From positions 3,038,001 through 3,102,000 of the forward strand of contig NZ_CP113975.1 in NCBI RefSeq assembly GCF_026870155.1: 64,000 nt of DNA, written 5' to 3'. Made by a program: the position numbers and the translations under genes. This DNA is from Flavobacterium marginilacus (GTDB taxonomy: Bacteria > Bacteroidota > Bacteroidia > Flavobacteriales > Flavobacteriaceae). Of the stretch, positions 57,601 through 64,000 are shown in pieces (positions within the stretch are counted from its first letter, which is position 1; every line of letters starts with the position of its first letter). The notes beneath the pieces were generated by a model. It made no database searches, was not told where the DNA came from, and saw only the letters and a list, made by a program, of their open reading frames with translations.

Positions 57601-57983
57601 TCACTTAATAATCTCACTGTAATTGTAGTGCTGCCTCTTAATGCTACCTCCTTAGTTGTAAAACCCGTAAAGGAAACTATTAACACAGAATTCTCATCTG
57701 CTTTTAAAGTGAATTTTCCGTCAAAATCTGTTGTTGTAGCGACTTTAGTTCCTTTTACCTTAACAGTCGCTCCAGCTAACGGAATTCCTTTTTCATCATT
57801 AACCTGCCCATTTATACTTTTTTCCTGCTGTATACTTTGCAGCCCTTTTACACTCGTGTTACTAATAGCGTAGGCGTGAACTTGAGACAAAGAAACTAAT
57901 GCACAAAACATGATAAGTTTCTTTTTTAAATTAAATCCAGATACGCAATCAGGACCTTTTTTAATCCTAATAAAATTTGTCAT
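54636..57983 (-). CDS. susC: SusC-like TonB-dependent outer-membrane transporter
   Basis: A 1115-residue protein. The signal region MFCALVSLSQVHAYA is preceded by a basic 20-residue extension, so the real start may be later (the ATG of MFCALV is too deep inside the signal). A CarboxypepD_reg-like domain (about 55-130: INGQVNDEKGIPLAGATVKV) precedes the TonB box region, the plug (VVVGYGKMKKKDLTGSIVQV ... LQIRGQTSVY) and a 22-strand barrel ending in FNLGFNVSL. There is no STN domain, so control is not by an ECF anti-sigma pair. Glycan import partner of the SusD-like protein. Confidence 0.93.
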   Translation of the reverse strand: MTNFIRIKKGPDCVSGFNLKKKLIMFCALVSLSQVHAYAISNTSVKGLQSIQQEKSINGQVNDEKGIPLAGATVKVKGTKVATTTDFDGKFTLKADENSVLIVSFTGFTTKEVALRGSTTITVRLLSEIASLNEVVVVGYGKMKKKDLTGSIVQVKAEALASQNPQTVQDILRGVPGLKVGYSADAKGGGSLQIRGQTSVYNENGSNHNSPLIILDGMQFYGELSEINPDDIGQVDILKDASATAVYGSKAAAGVIVISTKKGKNGKPVINVTTNTTIVNKSAYRDVYSPEGYIKYRQDWETAKTYGTNTATGNYEAWIGGTAAGKPGYYTNPNELDQYGLTQAQWLAYQPVGQTQGKSLNEVWGLRLGIVDVAGAPDTLLKNFVAGKTHDWYDSTFRTGINHDNNLSVSGAGDKVNYYMSLGYLTAEGAIQGNDYAAVRSNMKVDAKITDWLEFGANVNFQDRTDGDIAVGTGTNYWDANMLRNSPFSNFTEADGSYARQPMGTAIGGYNYYYDRQFMELEKGYTILNTIFNTKVTLPAGITYSFNVAPRYEFFYNRYFQSSGHKGWSAANIGVDRGNGKKFTWNLNNTLAWDHTFAEKHHIIATFVQEAEDLKSWSDITYARNIQPSDALGFHNTQNATMISSSFSTTDIHQTADALMGRLFYSYDNRYMLTGTIRRDGYSAFGASYPYATFPSVALGWNFNKENWFKWEPMSTGKLRLSWGKNGNRSLADPYLALANLNSGSGATMGYIDGSGNIVDMKYLGLDRMKNPNLQWEKTTATNIGLDLGFLNDRITSTIDVYRMITNDMIMSQRLPGFTGFSSIATNLGEVENRGIEISLTTLNMKKPNFEWTTTAAFSYNKNTINALYGNMEDIKDANGNVIGKKELDDKTNGWFIGRPISQIWDYKVIGIWQKDEAAEAAKYSQRPGDPKVENSYTADDVNGKPVYNEKDKQFLGETAPPINWSLRNEFKIYKNWDLAINMYSYMGHKSLDGRYMNTYNDGSLYTNNYNPFVNPYWTIDNPTNDWARLDARGPAGAGTQKLYDRSFIRLDNISLAYSIPKDLLDRLHVRNFKIFASVQNAATWSAFSEWKYYGDPETGGLATRMFNLGFNVSL

Positions 57984-58118
57984 TTTTGGTTTCCATTTTT
58001 TGGTTAATTAATAATTTGTTAGTTTGCAGATTATAGCTTCATCAGATATAATTAAGTTATCTTAAAGGAATTTTAAGTCGTCTTTAAGATTAACACACCT
58101 AATATTAACATATAATTT

Positions 58119-58133
58119 ACATTTACAAATGTA
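58119..58133 (-). promoter_or_regulatory. Candidate SusC promoter with dyad
   Basis: TACATTTG on the - strand (58126-58133) is an exact TAnnTTTG box. It is embedded in ACATTT-AC-AAATGT, an inverted repeat (58119-58132). The leader to the ATG at 57983 would be about 140 nt. The -33 element is poor, which suits an activator-dependent promoter. Confidence 0.5.
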
Positions 58134-58155
58134 CCGTATACACTTAATTTTAAGG

Positions 58156-58185
58156 GGGGTAATTTCAAGATTAAAAAAGGGGTAA
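58156..58185. promoter_or_regulatory. Two GGGGTAA direct repeats upstream of the SusC promoter
   Basis: GGGGTAA occurs at 58156-58162 and 58179-58185, exactly 23 bp apart (about two helical turns), with similar A/T flanks. The place just upstream of the -7 box fits a dimeric activator such as an HTCS or AraC-type regulator of the PUL. No such regulator gene is in the window. Confidence 0.5.
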
Positions 58186-58320
58186 ATCAGTATTATTCTA
58201 CACAAAAGAATATATTTTTATACCAATGATAAAAAAACAACAATAAAAATACACAATGCTTAAAAATTACGACCTAAAAACAAAATACCTATGACTGAGA
58301 TATTGTCTTTTTTTGCAATA

Positions 58321-58356
58321 AAAAAATGGCTGTGCCTTAATAAATGCCCAGCCACT
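58321..58356 (-). terminator. Terminator of the S41 peptidase-like gene
   Basis: TGGCTG / CAGCCA stem with a 16-nt loop, followed on the - strand by a run of T (plus-strand A run at 58320-58326). It is 90 nt behind the stop. Confidence 0.65.
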
Positions 58357-58445
58357 TTTAAAAATTATAAGTATAATCATAACATTTTATTAAAACTCAT
58401 TTTCTGATACTAGAAATAAAATGTTTGCAATAAATTTAATTGTCG

Positions 58446-60140
58446 TTATTTTTTTGCAGATTTAATCAATTCAATCCCTTTAATCATATATTGATCCTGA
58501 TTAAAATTCGATGTGTTTTCTTTAACCAAGTAATCTATTTTAAGACCTTTTCTTTGAGCACCGGTTCCGTCTGGATAAAATGCTCCAACACTAGTAAAAT
58601 TGGTTTCTGTCCCGTCAGGCATTTTGAAAACAGCAACATTCATAACAGCACCCGAAGTGTTTTCGCCTGCAGTTATACAATTAGGAGAAGCCTGAATAGC
58701 CATCCCCATAAACTCCATCCAGCTTTGAGTGAAACCATTTACCAATAAAATGATTTTTTTATTATAATATTTTGAGTTTTTTCTGCCGCTTTTAAAAGGG
58801 TCAATAACAGAACTGATCAATGGCTCATCAAAGTTTGCCAGCGAAGGCCTGTTCACCATTGGAAAAAGAACTTTGATAAATTTTTTCCTGTCAGGATAAA
58901 TGTACTTAGTGATATCATTTTCAGAAATGTTTTTAGGAATATTTCTTAAATCAATTATAATTCCATCAGTATTGGTAAACTCTTCGAAAGCAGCTTTTAT
59001 TTCTTCTTTAGAAATAGTTTTTAAATTGATATAGCCTACATTATCGTCTATAAGCTGCCATTTTTTTTCTATACGAAAAAATGGAAGCGAAGAATTATCC
59101 TTAATATCAAAAGTCTTATAAAGATGGATATACTTACTTATAATAGAATCTTTTCTTCTTACTTTAACTTTAATACTGTCTTCTTTATTACAGACTATCC
59201 ATGATGCAAATCTTTTCAGGAAAGAATCATTTGAGAAAGACAATATTGGAGCAATCTCTTCCTTTAGTATCGATTTAATTTTTTTATCCCTAACTTCAAA
59301 AATCAGGTCTCCTAATTTTAAATCATCTTTCTCTCCTAATTTTTTATTATAAATTTTACTAATAACTAAAGTATCATTAACGAGCACTACATTAAATGGA
59401 GGTATGCGTTTACATATGGAATCATTTATAAGCCGAGATTTAAATTCAGCATGTGAATCATTCAGGTGAGCAATTAATTTAGTTTTTGCCAGTTCATACT
59501 CAAGCTGGGTGCGGGTATTTGAGAAATTTTCAACAAAAGAATCTAACTGGCTAAACCAGTTTTTATCCATCAGATATTTATTTACATAATGATATTGGAC
59601 AGCATTCCAAAAGCTGAACAGCTCTAACAGCCTGTGGCTTTTTATTTTATAATCAAATGATTTAAATCCTTTCTCATTTTCGAATGTGGGAATTCTGGAA
59701 AGTGAATTATTAGAAACATAGTAATCACTAATAACGATATTATCTTTTAATTGCTTTAAATAAGTATATAATTTATCGTTACCCGAATACTTTTCTATCC
59801 ATTCATAATCCTGATTTTTTTTGAATACATCATCGGTATCATTAGCGTTTTTTATTTTACCGGCTTTAATTGACGAAATAAAATCCTGTAAAAACATATC
59901 AAGATTTTTTTGAGTGTCAACGCTGTTAAGTTTTTCAACATTTTCAACAAATACTTCGTCCCAATTGAATTTTCCTTTACTTATTTCAGAATGATGGTAT
60001 TTCATTAATCCCCATACCAAACCAAATTGCTTGTACTTTTCAGTATCTGTAACCGTTTGTTTTTCCTGAGAAAAAATCTGGCTGCTAAAACAAAGGCAGA
60101 TAGTAATTACAACAATAAATTTTATCTTCACTTTTTTCAA
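58446..60140 (-). CDS. S41 family peptidase-like protein
   Basis: A 564-residue protein with signal peptide (MKKVKIKFIVVITICLCFSSQIFSQ). Residues about 30-240 are helical, a PDZ-like part is near 250-300 (LGDLIFEVRDKKI), and the S41 (tail-specific protease) domain is at about 350-545 (VGYINLKTISKEEIKAAFEE, IIIDLRNIP, ILLVNGFTQSWMEFMG, GENTSGA). Ser in TQSWMEF is the likely nucleophile, and the following GENTSGA holds further conserved residues. Secreted S41 proteins with this layout are common next to PULs and often have unknown substrates. It has its own terminator, and the 400 bp upstream hold a repeat element, so it is probably a single-gene unit. Confidence 0.85.
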   Translation of the reverse strand: MKKVKIKFIVVITICLCFSSQIFSQEKQTVTDTEKYKQFGLVWGLMKYHHSEISKGKFNWDEVFVENVEKLNSVDTQKNLDMFLQDFISSIKAGKIKNANDTDDVFKKNQDYEWIEKYSGNDKLYTYLKQLKDNIVISDYYVSNNSLSRIPTFENEKGFKSFDYKIKSHRLLELFSFWNAVQYHYVNKYLMDKNWFSQLDSFVENFSNTRTQLEYELAKTKLIAHLNDSHAEFKSRLINDSICKRIPPFNVVLVNDTLVISKIYNKKLGEKDDLKLGDLIFEVRDKKIKSILKEEIAPILSFSNDSFLKRFASWIVCNKEDSIKVKVRRKDSIISKYIHLYKTFDIKDNSSLPFFRIEKKWQLIDDNVGYINLKTISKEEIKAAFEEFTNTDGIIIDLRNIPKNISENDITKYIYPDRKKFIKVLFPMVNRPSLANFDEPLISSVIDPFKSGRKNSKYYNKKIILLVNGFTQSWMEFMGMAIQASPNCITAGENTSGAVMNVAVFKMPDGTETNFTSVGAFYPDGTGAQRKGLKIDYLVKENTSNFNQDQYMIKGIELIKSAKK

Positions 60141-60263
60141 CTATTTAATTATTAATAATTTTCTGATAATCAATTTTAAACCTAAAAAAACCACAAAGTT
60201 TTGTATCCTTCGTGGTTTTAAAGATTCATTGTAAGTATTTTTATATAAGTCTAAATACTCTTA

Positions 60264-60455
60264 TTTCACCACGGCATTCGCATTTAAAAAAAGATAAACA
60301 CGAATTTCACCAATTAACTCTAATTCTTATCAAAATTGAAATCAAATTTTACAACTTTTTACAGTTTCGAATATTTTGTGTAATTAAACAGCAATCTTAA
60401 TTCGTGCAGATTAGTGTAATTCGTGTCAGAAACTTTTATAAGCGAATGCCGTGAA
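60264..60455. repeat. MITE-like element with inverted ends
   Basis: TTTCACCACGGCATTCGC at 60264-60281 faces GCGAATGCCGTGAAA at 60441-60455 (15 of 15 aligned bases after a 2-nt gap). The 192-bp body has cacgaatttcacc and attcgtgnnnattngtgtaattcgtg-like words that also occur near 40893. No coding capacity. Confidence 0.55.
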
Positions 60456-60494
60456 AGTATTGCTTTTTTTGCCATACTTTAAAAAAAAAGATCC

Positions 60495-60531
60495 TAAAAA
60501 AAGCAGTACAGCAACTGGGTCATTGTACTGC
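60495..60531 (-). terminator. Strong terminator of the lipoprotein operon
   Basis: GCAGTACA / TGTACTGC perfect 8-bp stem with a 13-nt loop and a seven-T run on the - strand. It sits 8 nt behind the stop of the DUF4998 lipoprotein. Confidence 0.8.
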
Positions 60532-60538
60532 ATTACTT

Positions 60539-61762
60539 TTACTGTTTAACAAGTTTAAAATAATTTATTTTTAAATGCCTGCCTGTAGATGATGTCATTG
60601 CAGAAGAACTGCTAACAACTCCCACTGAAACCTGGGTATCTGCCGCTAATGTAAAACTTAACGTTCTTATAAGCGGCGTTACGTTTTTGACTCTTTCCCA
60701 CTTCAAAGTATTTGCAGATGCTTCAACAGCAGTAACATCAGGCAGCGTATTTCCTTTAGCTATTAAAAAATAGCCCTGATCATTTGCATCAGCGGCATAG
60801 CTTGTAGCATTAATACTTATACTGTAAATATAAGTTCCTGCGGGCAGCGTCATTGTTTGATAAACCTTACCGTTAGTAATTGCAGGCTGTCCCCAGCCAC
60901 TCTCTAAACTAAAATACAATGCATCCAATCCTCCATATGTTACACCTGATACGGTATGGCTTTTTGCAGAGGCACTAACCACCCATTCAGCAGGCACTCC
61001 CCATCTTGCATTATCGTAAGCCAGTCTTGTAAATGGATAATAATTATTATTCAAATACTGGATCTCATTTCCTGTAACAGTTGTAGTAACCGATTCAAAA
61101 GTATCTATACTGGCAGCATTTGGCCTGAACAATGTTTTATATGTAAATGACGATCCCATTTTAAAGTCATTTATGTTTAAACTTGACTGTGCTATAGGAA
61201 GCTGTACTTTAGTAGCTGCATCACTAGTATTTGTATAAGTTAGTTCAACTGCATAAGCACCTGAAGACAAATCCATTGAAGCAAAATTTATCGTAGTTAA
61301 TTTTGGAGAAAAATACTTACTTGCTATAGGCCTGTTATACAAAGACGTTATATAGCGATCTCCATAAACCGTTCCTATCTTATAAACTGGAATTGATGTA
61401 TTTCCTAATTTATCAAAAGTACGCACTTCAAAGTTATGCACATTTTCTACTAAACCATTAATAATGACATCCAGCACATCAATTCCTTGTGTTCTGGTAA
61501 CTGGAACCACAACAGAATCTTTTCTATTATCCCAGTATATTCTGCATTCGGTTATTTTTGGGTCTGAAATAAAAAGTCCTTTAACCTGAACTCTGTTTTT
61601 TCCTGAGTACACATGCAGAGAATCTATTTTTCCAGTATATGATATTTCACCATCCTTAATGAAATCTTTATAACCATCGTCCATGGAAGTACAAGAGCTG
61701 ATTGTTACCGCCGCAAGCAGAAAAGCAAATGCATGTACAAAATATTTTTTTATTGTATTCAT
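60539..61762 (-). CDS. DUF4998-type surface lipoprotein (PUL)
   Basis: A 407-residue lipoprotein with lipobox VTISSCTSMDDGYKDFIKDG (Cys near 24). The N-terminal 200 residues match DUF4998: DGEISYTGKIDSLHVYSGKN and VNRVQVKGLFISDPKITECR-type strands, with a WDNRKDS segment. The C-terminal part looks like DUF5013 (YAVELTYTNTSDAATKVQLP). Such proteins follow SusCD genes and are thought to bind glycan at the surface. Ends in a strong terminator, so it closes the operon that begins with the out-of-window SusC. Confidence 0.8.
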   Translation of the reverse strand: MNTIKKYFVHAFAFLLAAVTISSCTSMDDGYKDFIKDGEISYTGKIDSLHVYSGKNRVQVKGLFISDPKITECRIYWDNRKDSVVVPVTRTQGIDVLDVIINGLVENVHNFEVRTFDKLGNTSIPVYKIGTVYGDRYITSLYNRPIASKYFSPKLTTINFASMDLSSGAYAVELTYTNTSDAATKVQLPIAQSSLNINDFKMGSSFTYKTLFRPNAASIDTFESVTTTVTGNEIQYLNNNYYPFTRLAYDNARWGVPAEWVVSASAKSHTVSGVTYGGLDALYFSLESGWGQPAITNGKVYQTMTLPAGTYIYSISINATSYAADANDQGYFLIAKGNTLPDVTAVEASANTLKWERVKNVTPLIRTLSFTLAADTQVSVGVVSSSSAMTSSTGRHLKINYFKLVKQ

Positions 61763-61877
61763 ATGTTGCTATTTATTGTTTTTATCGGTCATATGTAATT
61801 CGCATATCATCATTGGTGCTGCGACCAATTTGCATTCATGCTCATTTCATAATACTTTTTTATATTGTTAGACATTA

Positions 61878-63077
61878 CTAATTAGGATTACCATACACCT
61901 GGATTTCTGCAATTGCCATAGTTCCAATTCCTGCCCAATTTTTAAGTGATTTAATTCTCAAATAACGAACCTTTGGAGCTGCCACATCAAAGTCCCAGCT
62001 AAAACCTGCAAACGCTGTTTGATAATCTTCATCAGATTGCTGACCGTAAGGAAGACCTGAAGGTTTAGTTGCATTATAAGTTCCCAATTTAACCCAGCTC
62101 GCATCTAGGCTTCCGTCAGGATTAGGACTTGCGGAACCATAGATTTCAAACTCTTTTAGATTTCCTATGTAATAGTAAGATCTTCCCAAATAATATTCTG
62201 GATAATCCCAAATAACTATTCGGCTCATTTTGGCCAAAACACCTGTATCAATTGTTACAATATGCTGTCCCACCACAGAACCGTCTGTCAAGAAAACCTT
62301 TGGCCAGTTTAGTAATTCTCCATCCCACATTCCCGCAGGAACTGCTGTAGCATGTGTTTTAGTATCACCCGTCAGCGGAAAATGCTTGTATCCAGATTTT
62401 GGAATAACCAGCTCCAAAAGCGGTGTGATAGTCGTGAATAAAGTATCAGTAGTATTCTGCCATCTGTCTCTTACAGTAATTGCATAATTATGTTCAGCTA
62501 CAGTAAATCCTCTAATTGTTCTAGAAACTAAATCAGTTGAGGTGTAAATACTCTTTGGATTAACAACCCAATCTCCAAGATTGTTTTTTTCCATAACTAA
62601 AATAGAGATATCCTGACGATCCAAATTAGATGCATTCACACGAATGCCTCCAAAAGCAGGCTTAACATCAAGACTTTTAAAAACATCCCAAATAGAGGAT
62701 TTTAAAGGATGGATTTTTACAATAACCGGACTAGATACTGTTTCGCTTCTATTCACAGCATATAGTTTAATATCATATTCAGCATCATTCGCAAATCCTT
62801 CTACCTCAAGAGAATTCTTGTAATAAGATGATTTCACGACCATTTCTTTGCCATTGGCAAGAGTGTACTCTGCTTTTACATATAATAAATCCTGATCTGT
62901 AGGCAATGTATAAGTGATTTTTGACTTACCTGGTAAATTCTCTACCTTCACATTTTGAACCTGACCTGGAGGAGTTAAATTATTCTCCAGCGGATCCAGA
63001 CTATTTTTATCACAACTAATAACTAACAAAGCTATTGCGATTGTAAAAATACTTTTAAACATTATTTTCCATTTCAT
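61878..63077 (-). CDS. DUF4959/DUF5126/DUF5000 surface lipoprotein (PUL)
   Basis: A 399-residue lipoprotein with lipobox LLVISCDKNSLDPLENN (Cys22). DUF4959 (about 35-125; YTLPTDQDLLYVKAEYTL), DUF5126 (about 125-240) and DUF5000 (about 250-399; IDTGVLAKMSRIVIWDYPEY, YYIGNLKEFEIYGS, KVRYLRIKSLKNWAGIGTMA) follow in order; DUF5000 is an F5/8 (discoidin)-like sugar-binding fold. It lies 19 nt behind the SusD-like gene and 115 nt before the DUF4998 gene, so the three share a transcript. Likely glycan-binding. Confidence 0.85.
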   Translation of the reverse strand: MKWKIMFKSIFTIAIALLVISCDKNSLDPLENNLTPPGQVQNVKVENLPGKSKITYTLPTDQDLLYVKAEYTLANGKEMVVKSSYYKNSLEVEGFANDAEYDIKLYAVNRSETVSSPVIVKIHPLKSSIWDVFKSLDVKPAFGGIRVNASNLDRQDISILVMEKNNLGDWVVNPKSIYTSTDLVSRTIRGFTVAEHNYAITVRDRWQNTTDTLFTTITPLLELVIPKSGYKHFPLTGDTKTHATAVPAGMWDGELLNWPKVFLTDGSVVGQHIVTIDTGVLAKMSRIVIWDYPEYYLGRSYYYIGNLKEFEIYGSASPNPDGSLDASWVKLGTYNATKPSGLPYGQQSDEDYQTAFAGFSWDFDVAAPKVRYLRIKSLKNWAGIGTMAIAEIQVYGNPN

Positions 63078-63096
63078 ATCTAATTTTTTTAAAAAA

Positions 63097-64000
63097 TTAC
63101 CATCCTAAATTTTGAACTAAATTTGGATTTTGAATCATTGCACTCTCAGGTATTGGCCAAAAATAATCTCTAGGCGCTACAAATGTCTGCTGGTATACGG
63201 TTCTTACCTGATAGTAGGACAAAGCATCTACACCTTTAACATTCCAACCCGTAATTGGCACATTCAAATCCTCGGCTGCTTTTTTCCATCTGCGCAAATC
63301 CCAAAAACGCTGTCCTTCAAAAGCCAATTCAATTCCTCGCTCTTGGTGAATAATATCACGAAGTCCCAATTGAGTACTTGGTTTAGATGGATTTGTAGAA
63401 TAATCTGCCCAAGATTGAACCACTCCTGCTAATCCTGCTCTCGTTCTAATACGATCTAAATACATGTAAACAGCCGCAGATGGTCCATTGACTTCGTTTA
63501 AGGCTTCGGCATACATTAAATACAATTCGGCCAAACGTATTTCCGGCCACGCATAGTCTTTATAGGATGAACCGCCCGTTGTGTAAGTAACCTGATTCCA
63601 GTCAACCAATTTTTTTATAAAATATCCTGTTTCATTTGTATGAAATGAATGGGTTGCACCAGCTGGATCTCCAAACTTACCTTTTAACCCCCAAACTGTT
63701 CCATCATCAGTTTTAGAAGGACTATCGTACTTGTACCAAACTCCGCCGTCAAAACATAAGTCAGCATAAAAACGAGGCTCTCTATCAAAATTGATTCTTG
63801 CCGTCTGAAACCCTTCTTTAATATTAAACCGTTCTGCATTTGTAGCAGTTCGCATTGCTTTTTCATCAGTAAAATCAAGTGTTTTATCCTCATTAATAGG
63901 CACTCCATTTTTAGAATAAAACATTTTTGCTATTTTTAGCGGTGGTGATAGAATTTTTCTAGCATCATTATGATTATGATTCACATCTAATGGAGCCATG
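63097..64000 (-). CDS. susD: SusD-like lipoprotein, C-terminal half (5' end outside window)
   Basis: The frame is open to the window edge (the Met at 63999 is internal), giving at least 300 residues of a family of about 500-600. RagB/SusD motifs: EIRLAELYLMYAEALNEVNG, DRIRTRAGLAGVV, RDIIHQERGIELAFEGQRFW, DLRRWKKA and FWPIPESAMIQNPNLVQN at the end. This is the second SusD of the window and differs from the one at 52642; its SusC partner should lie just beyond the right edge. The locus continues with the two lipoproteins. Confidence 0.9.
   Translation of the reverse strand, partial: MAPLDVNHNHNDARKILSPPLKIAKMFYSKNGVPINEDKTLDFTDEKAMRTATNAERFNIKEGFQTARINFDREPRFYADLCFDGGVWYKYDSPSKTDDGTVWGLKGKFGDPAGATHSFHTNETGYFIKKLVDWNQVTYTTGGSSYKDYAWPEIRLAELYLMYAEALNEVNGPSAAVYMYLDRIRTRAGLAGVVQSWADYSTNPSKPSTQLGLRDIIHQERGIELAFEGQRFWDLRRWKKAAEDLNVPITGWNVKGVDALSYYQVRTVYQQTFVAPRDYFWPIPESAMIQNPNLVQNLGW

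Larger units (their letters stand above)
57984..58445 (-). other. Control region of the SusCD operon
   Basis: 462 bp with the SusC promoter candidate (58126-58133), two direct GGGGTAA repeats, and the terminator of the S41 gene (58321-58356). Apart from these, AT-rich with nothing else to support. Confidence 0.5.
60141..60538. other. Intergenic region with a MITE-like repeat
   Basis: It contains the hairpin AAAACCACAAAG / CTTCGTGGTTTT near 60187-60218, the element at 60264-60455 and a terminator at 60495-60531. No gene; the open frame 60212-60400 lies inside these repeats. Confidence 0.55.

Noticed and set aside
60212..60400. 62-codon + strand frame near the MITE-like element
   Set aside because: It lies in repeats and has no recognisable protein character.

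Overview
The window is AT-rich DNA from a member of the Bacteroidota, most like Flavobacterium or a close relative. Evidence for this: SusC/SusD pairs, a type IX secretion (T9SS) C-terminal sorting domain, promoters with a TAnnTTTG -7 box, few Shine-Dalgarno sequences, large Bacteroidota-type RHS proteins, and small inverted repeats of the kind I associate with flavobacterial genomes. No tRNA, rRNA or CRISPR array was seen.

Layout. (1) 1-16057, + strand: a polymorphic-toxin locus. It holds an LRR/Ig/VWA surface protein cut by the left edge, a small secreted protein, an RHS protein of about 3.8 thousand residues with thrombospondin type-3 repeats and a variable C-terminal tip, and a likely immunity gene 3 nt behind it. 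Then come about 690 bp of repeats and a decayed thrombospondin-like fragment. (2) 16748-28167, + strand: a compact, mostly overlapping operon for a type II secretion / type IV pilus-like machine. It has four prepilin-like proteins, an assembly ATPase, an inner-membrane platform protein, a short prepilin peptidase, a secretin, and GspL-, GspM- and GspC/PilP-like parts. Two unexpected members are a MORN-repeat protein and an FN3-like lipoprotein. (3) 28168-30582: an IS110-family transposase gene lying inside the inverted-repeat ends of a different, IS5-like element, which itself interrupts an older open frame. (4) 30583-39451: a signalling block with a LytTR regulator, then on the - strand an HNOBA/multi-PAS kinase, a FIST protein, a second kinase and an Hpt protein. 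Two stand-alone receiver proteins lie beyond. The FIST-kinase-Hpt order resembles nitric-oxide-sensing NosP/NahK/HptB relays. About 1.5 kb between the receivers is a graveyard of kinase-like and other fragments. (5) 39650-64000, - strand: polysaccharide utilisation genes. They are DUF4861, DUF2264, GH2, GH43, GH16 and GH128 (with T9SS tail) proteins, a SusD/SusC pair, an S41 peptidase-like protein, two surface lipoproteins, and a second SusD cut by the right edge.

How they work together. In the PUL, SusC/SusD and the GH128, GH16 and GH43 enzymes suggest capture and cutting of a beta-1,3-linked glycan. The GH43 type and GH2 point to a galactan side, such as type II arabinogalactan. GH2, DUF2264 and DUF4861 proteins would trim the side chains. 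The right-hand lipoproteins belong to a second SusCD locus whose SusC lies outside the window. The substrate is an inference. Several short intergenic pieces are recognisable dead genes, so the window has been reshaped by insertion and decay.
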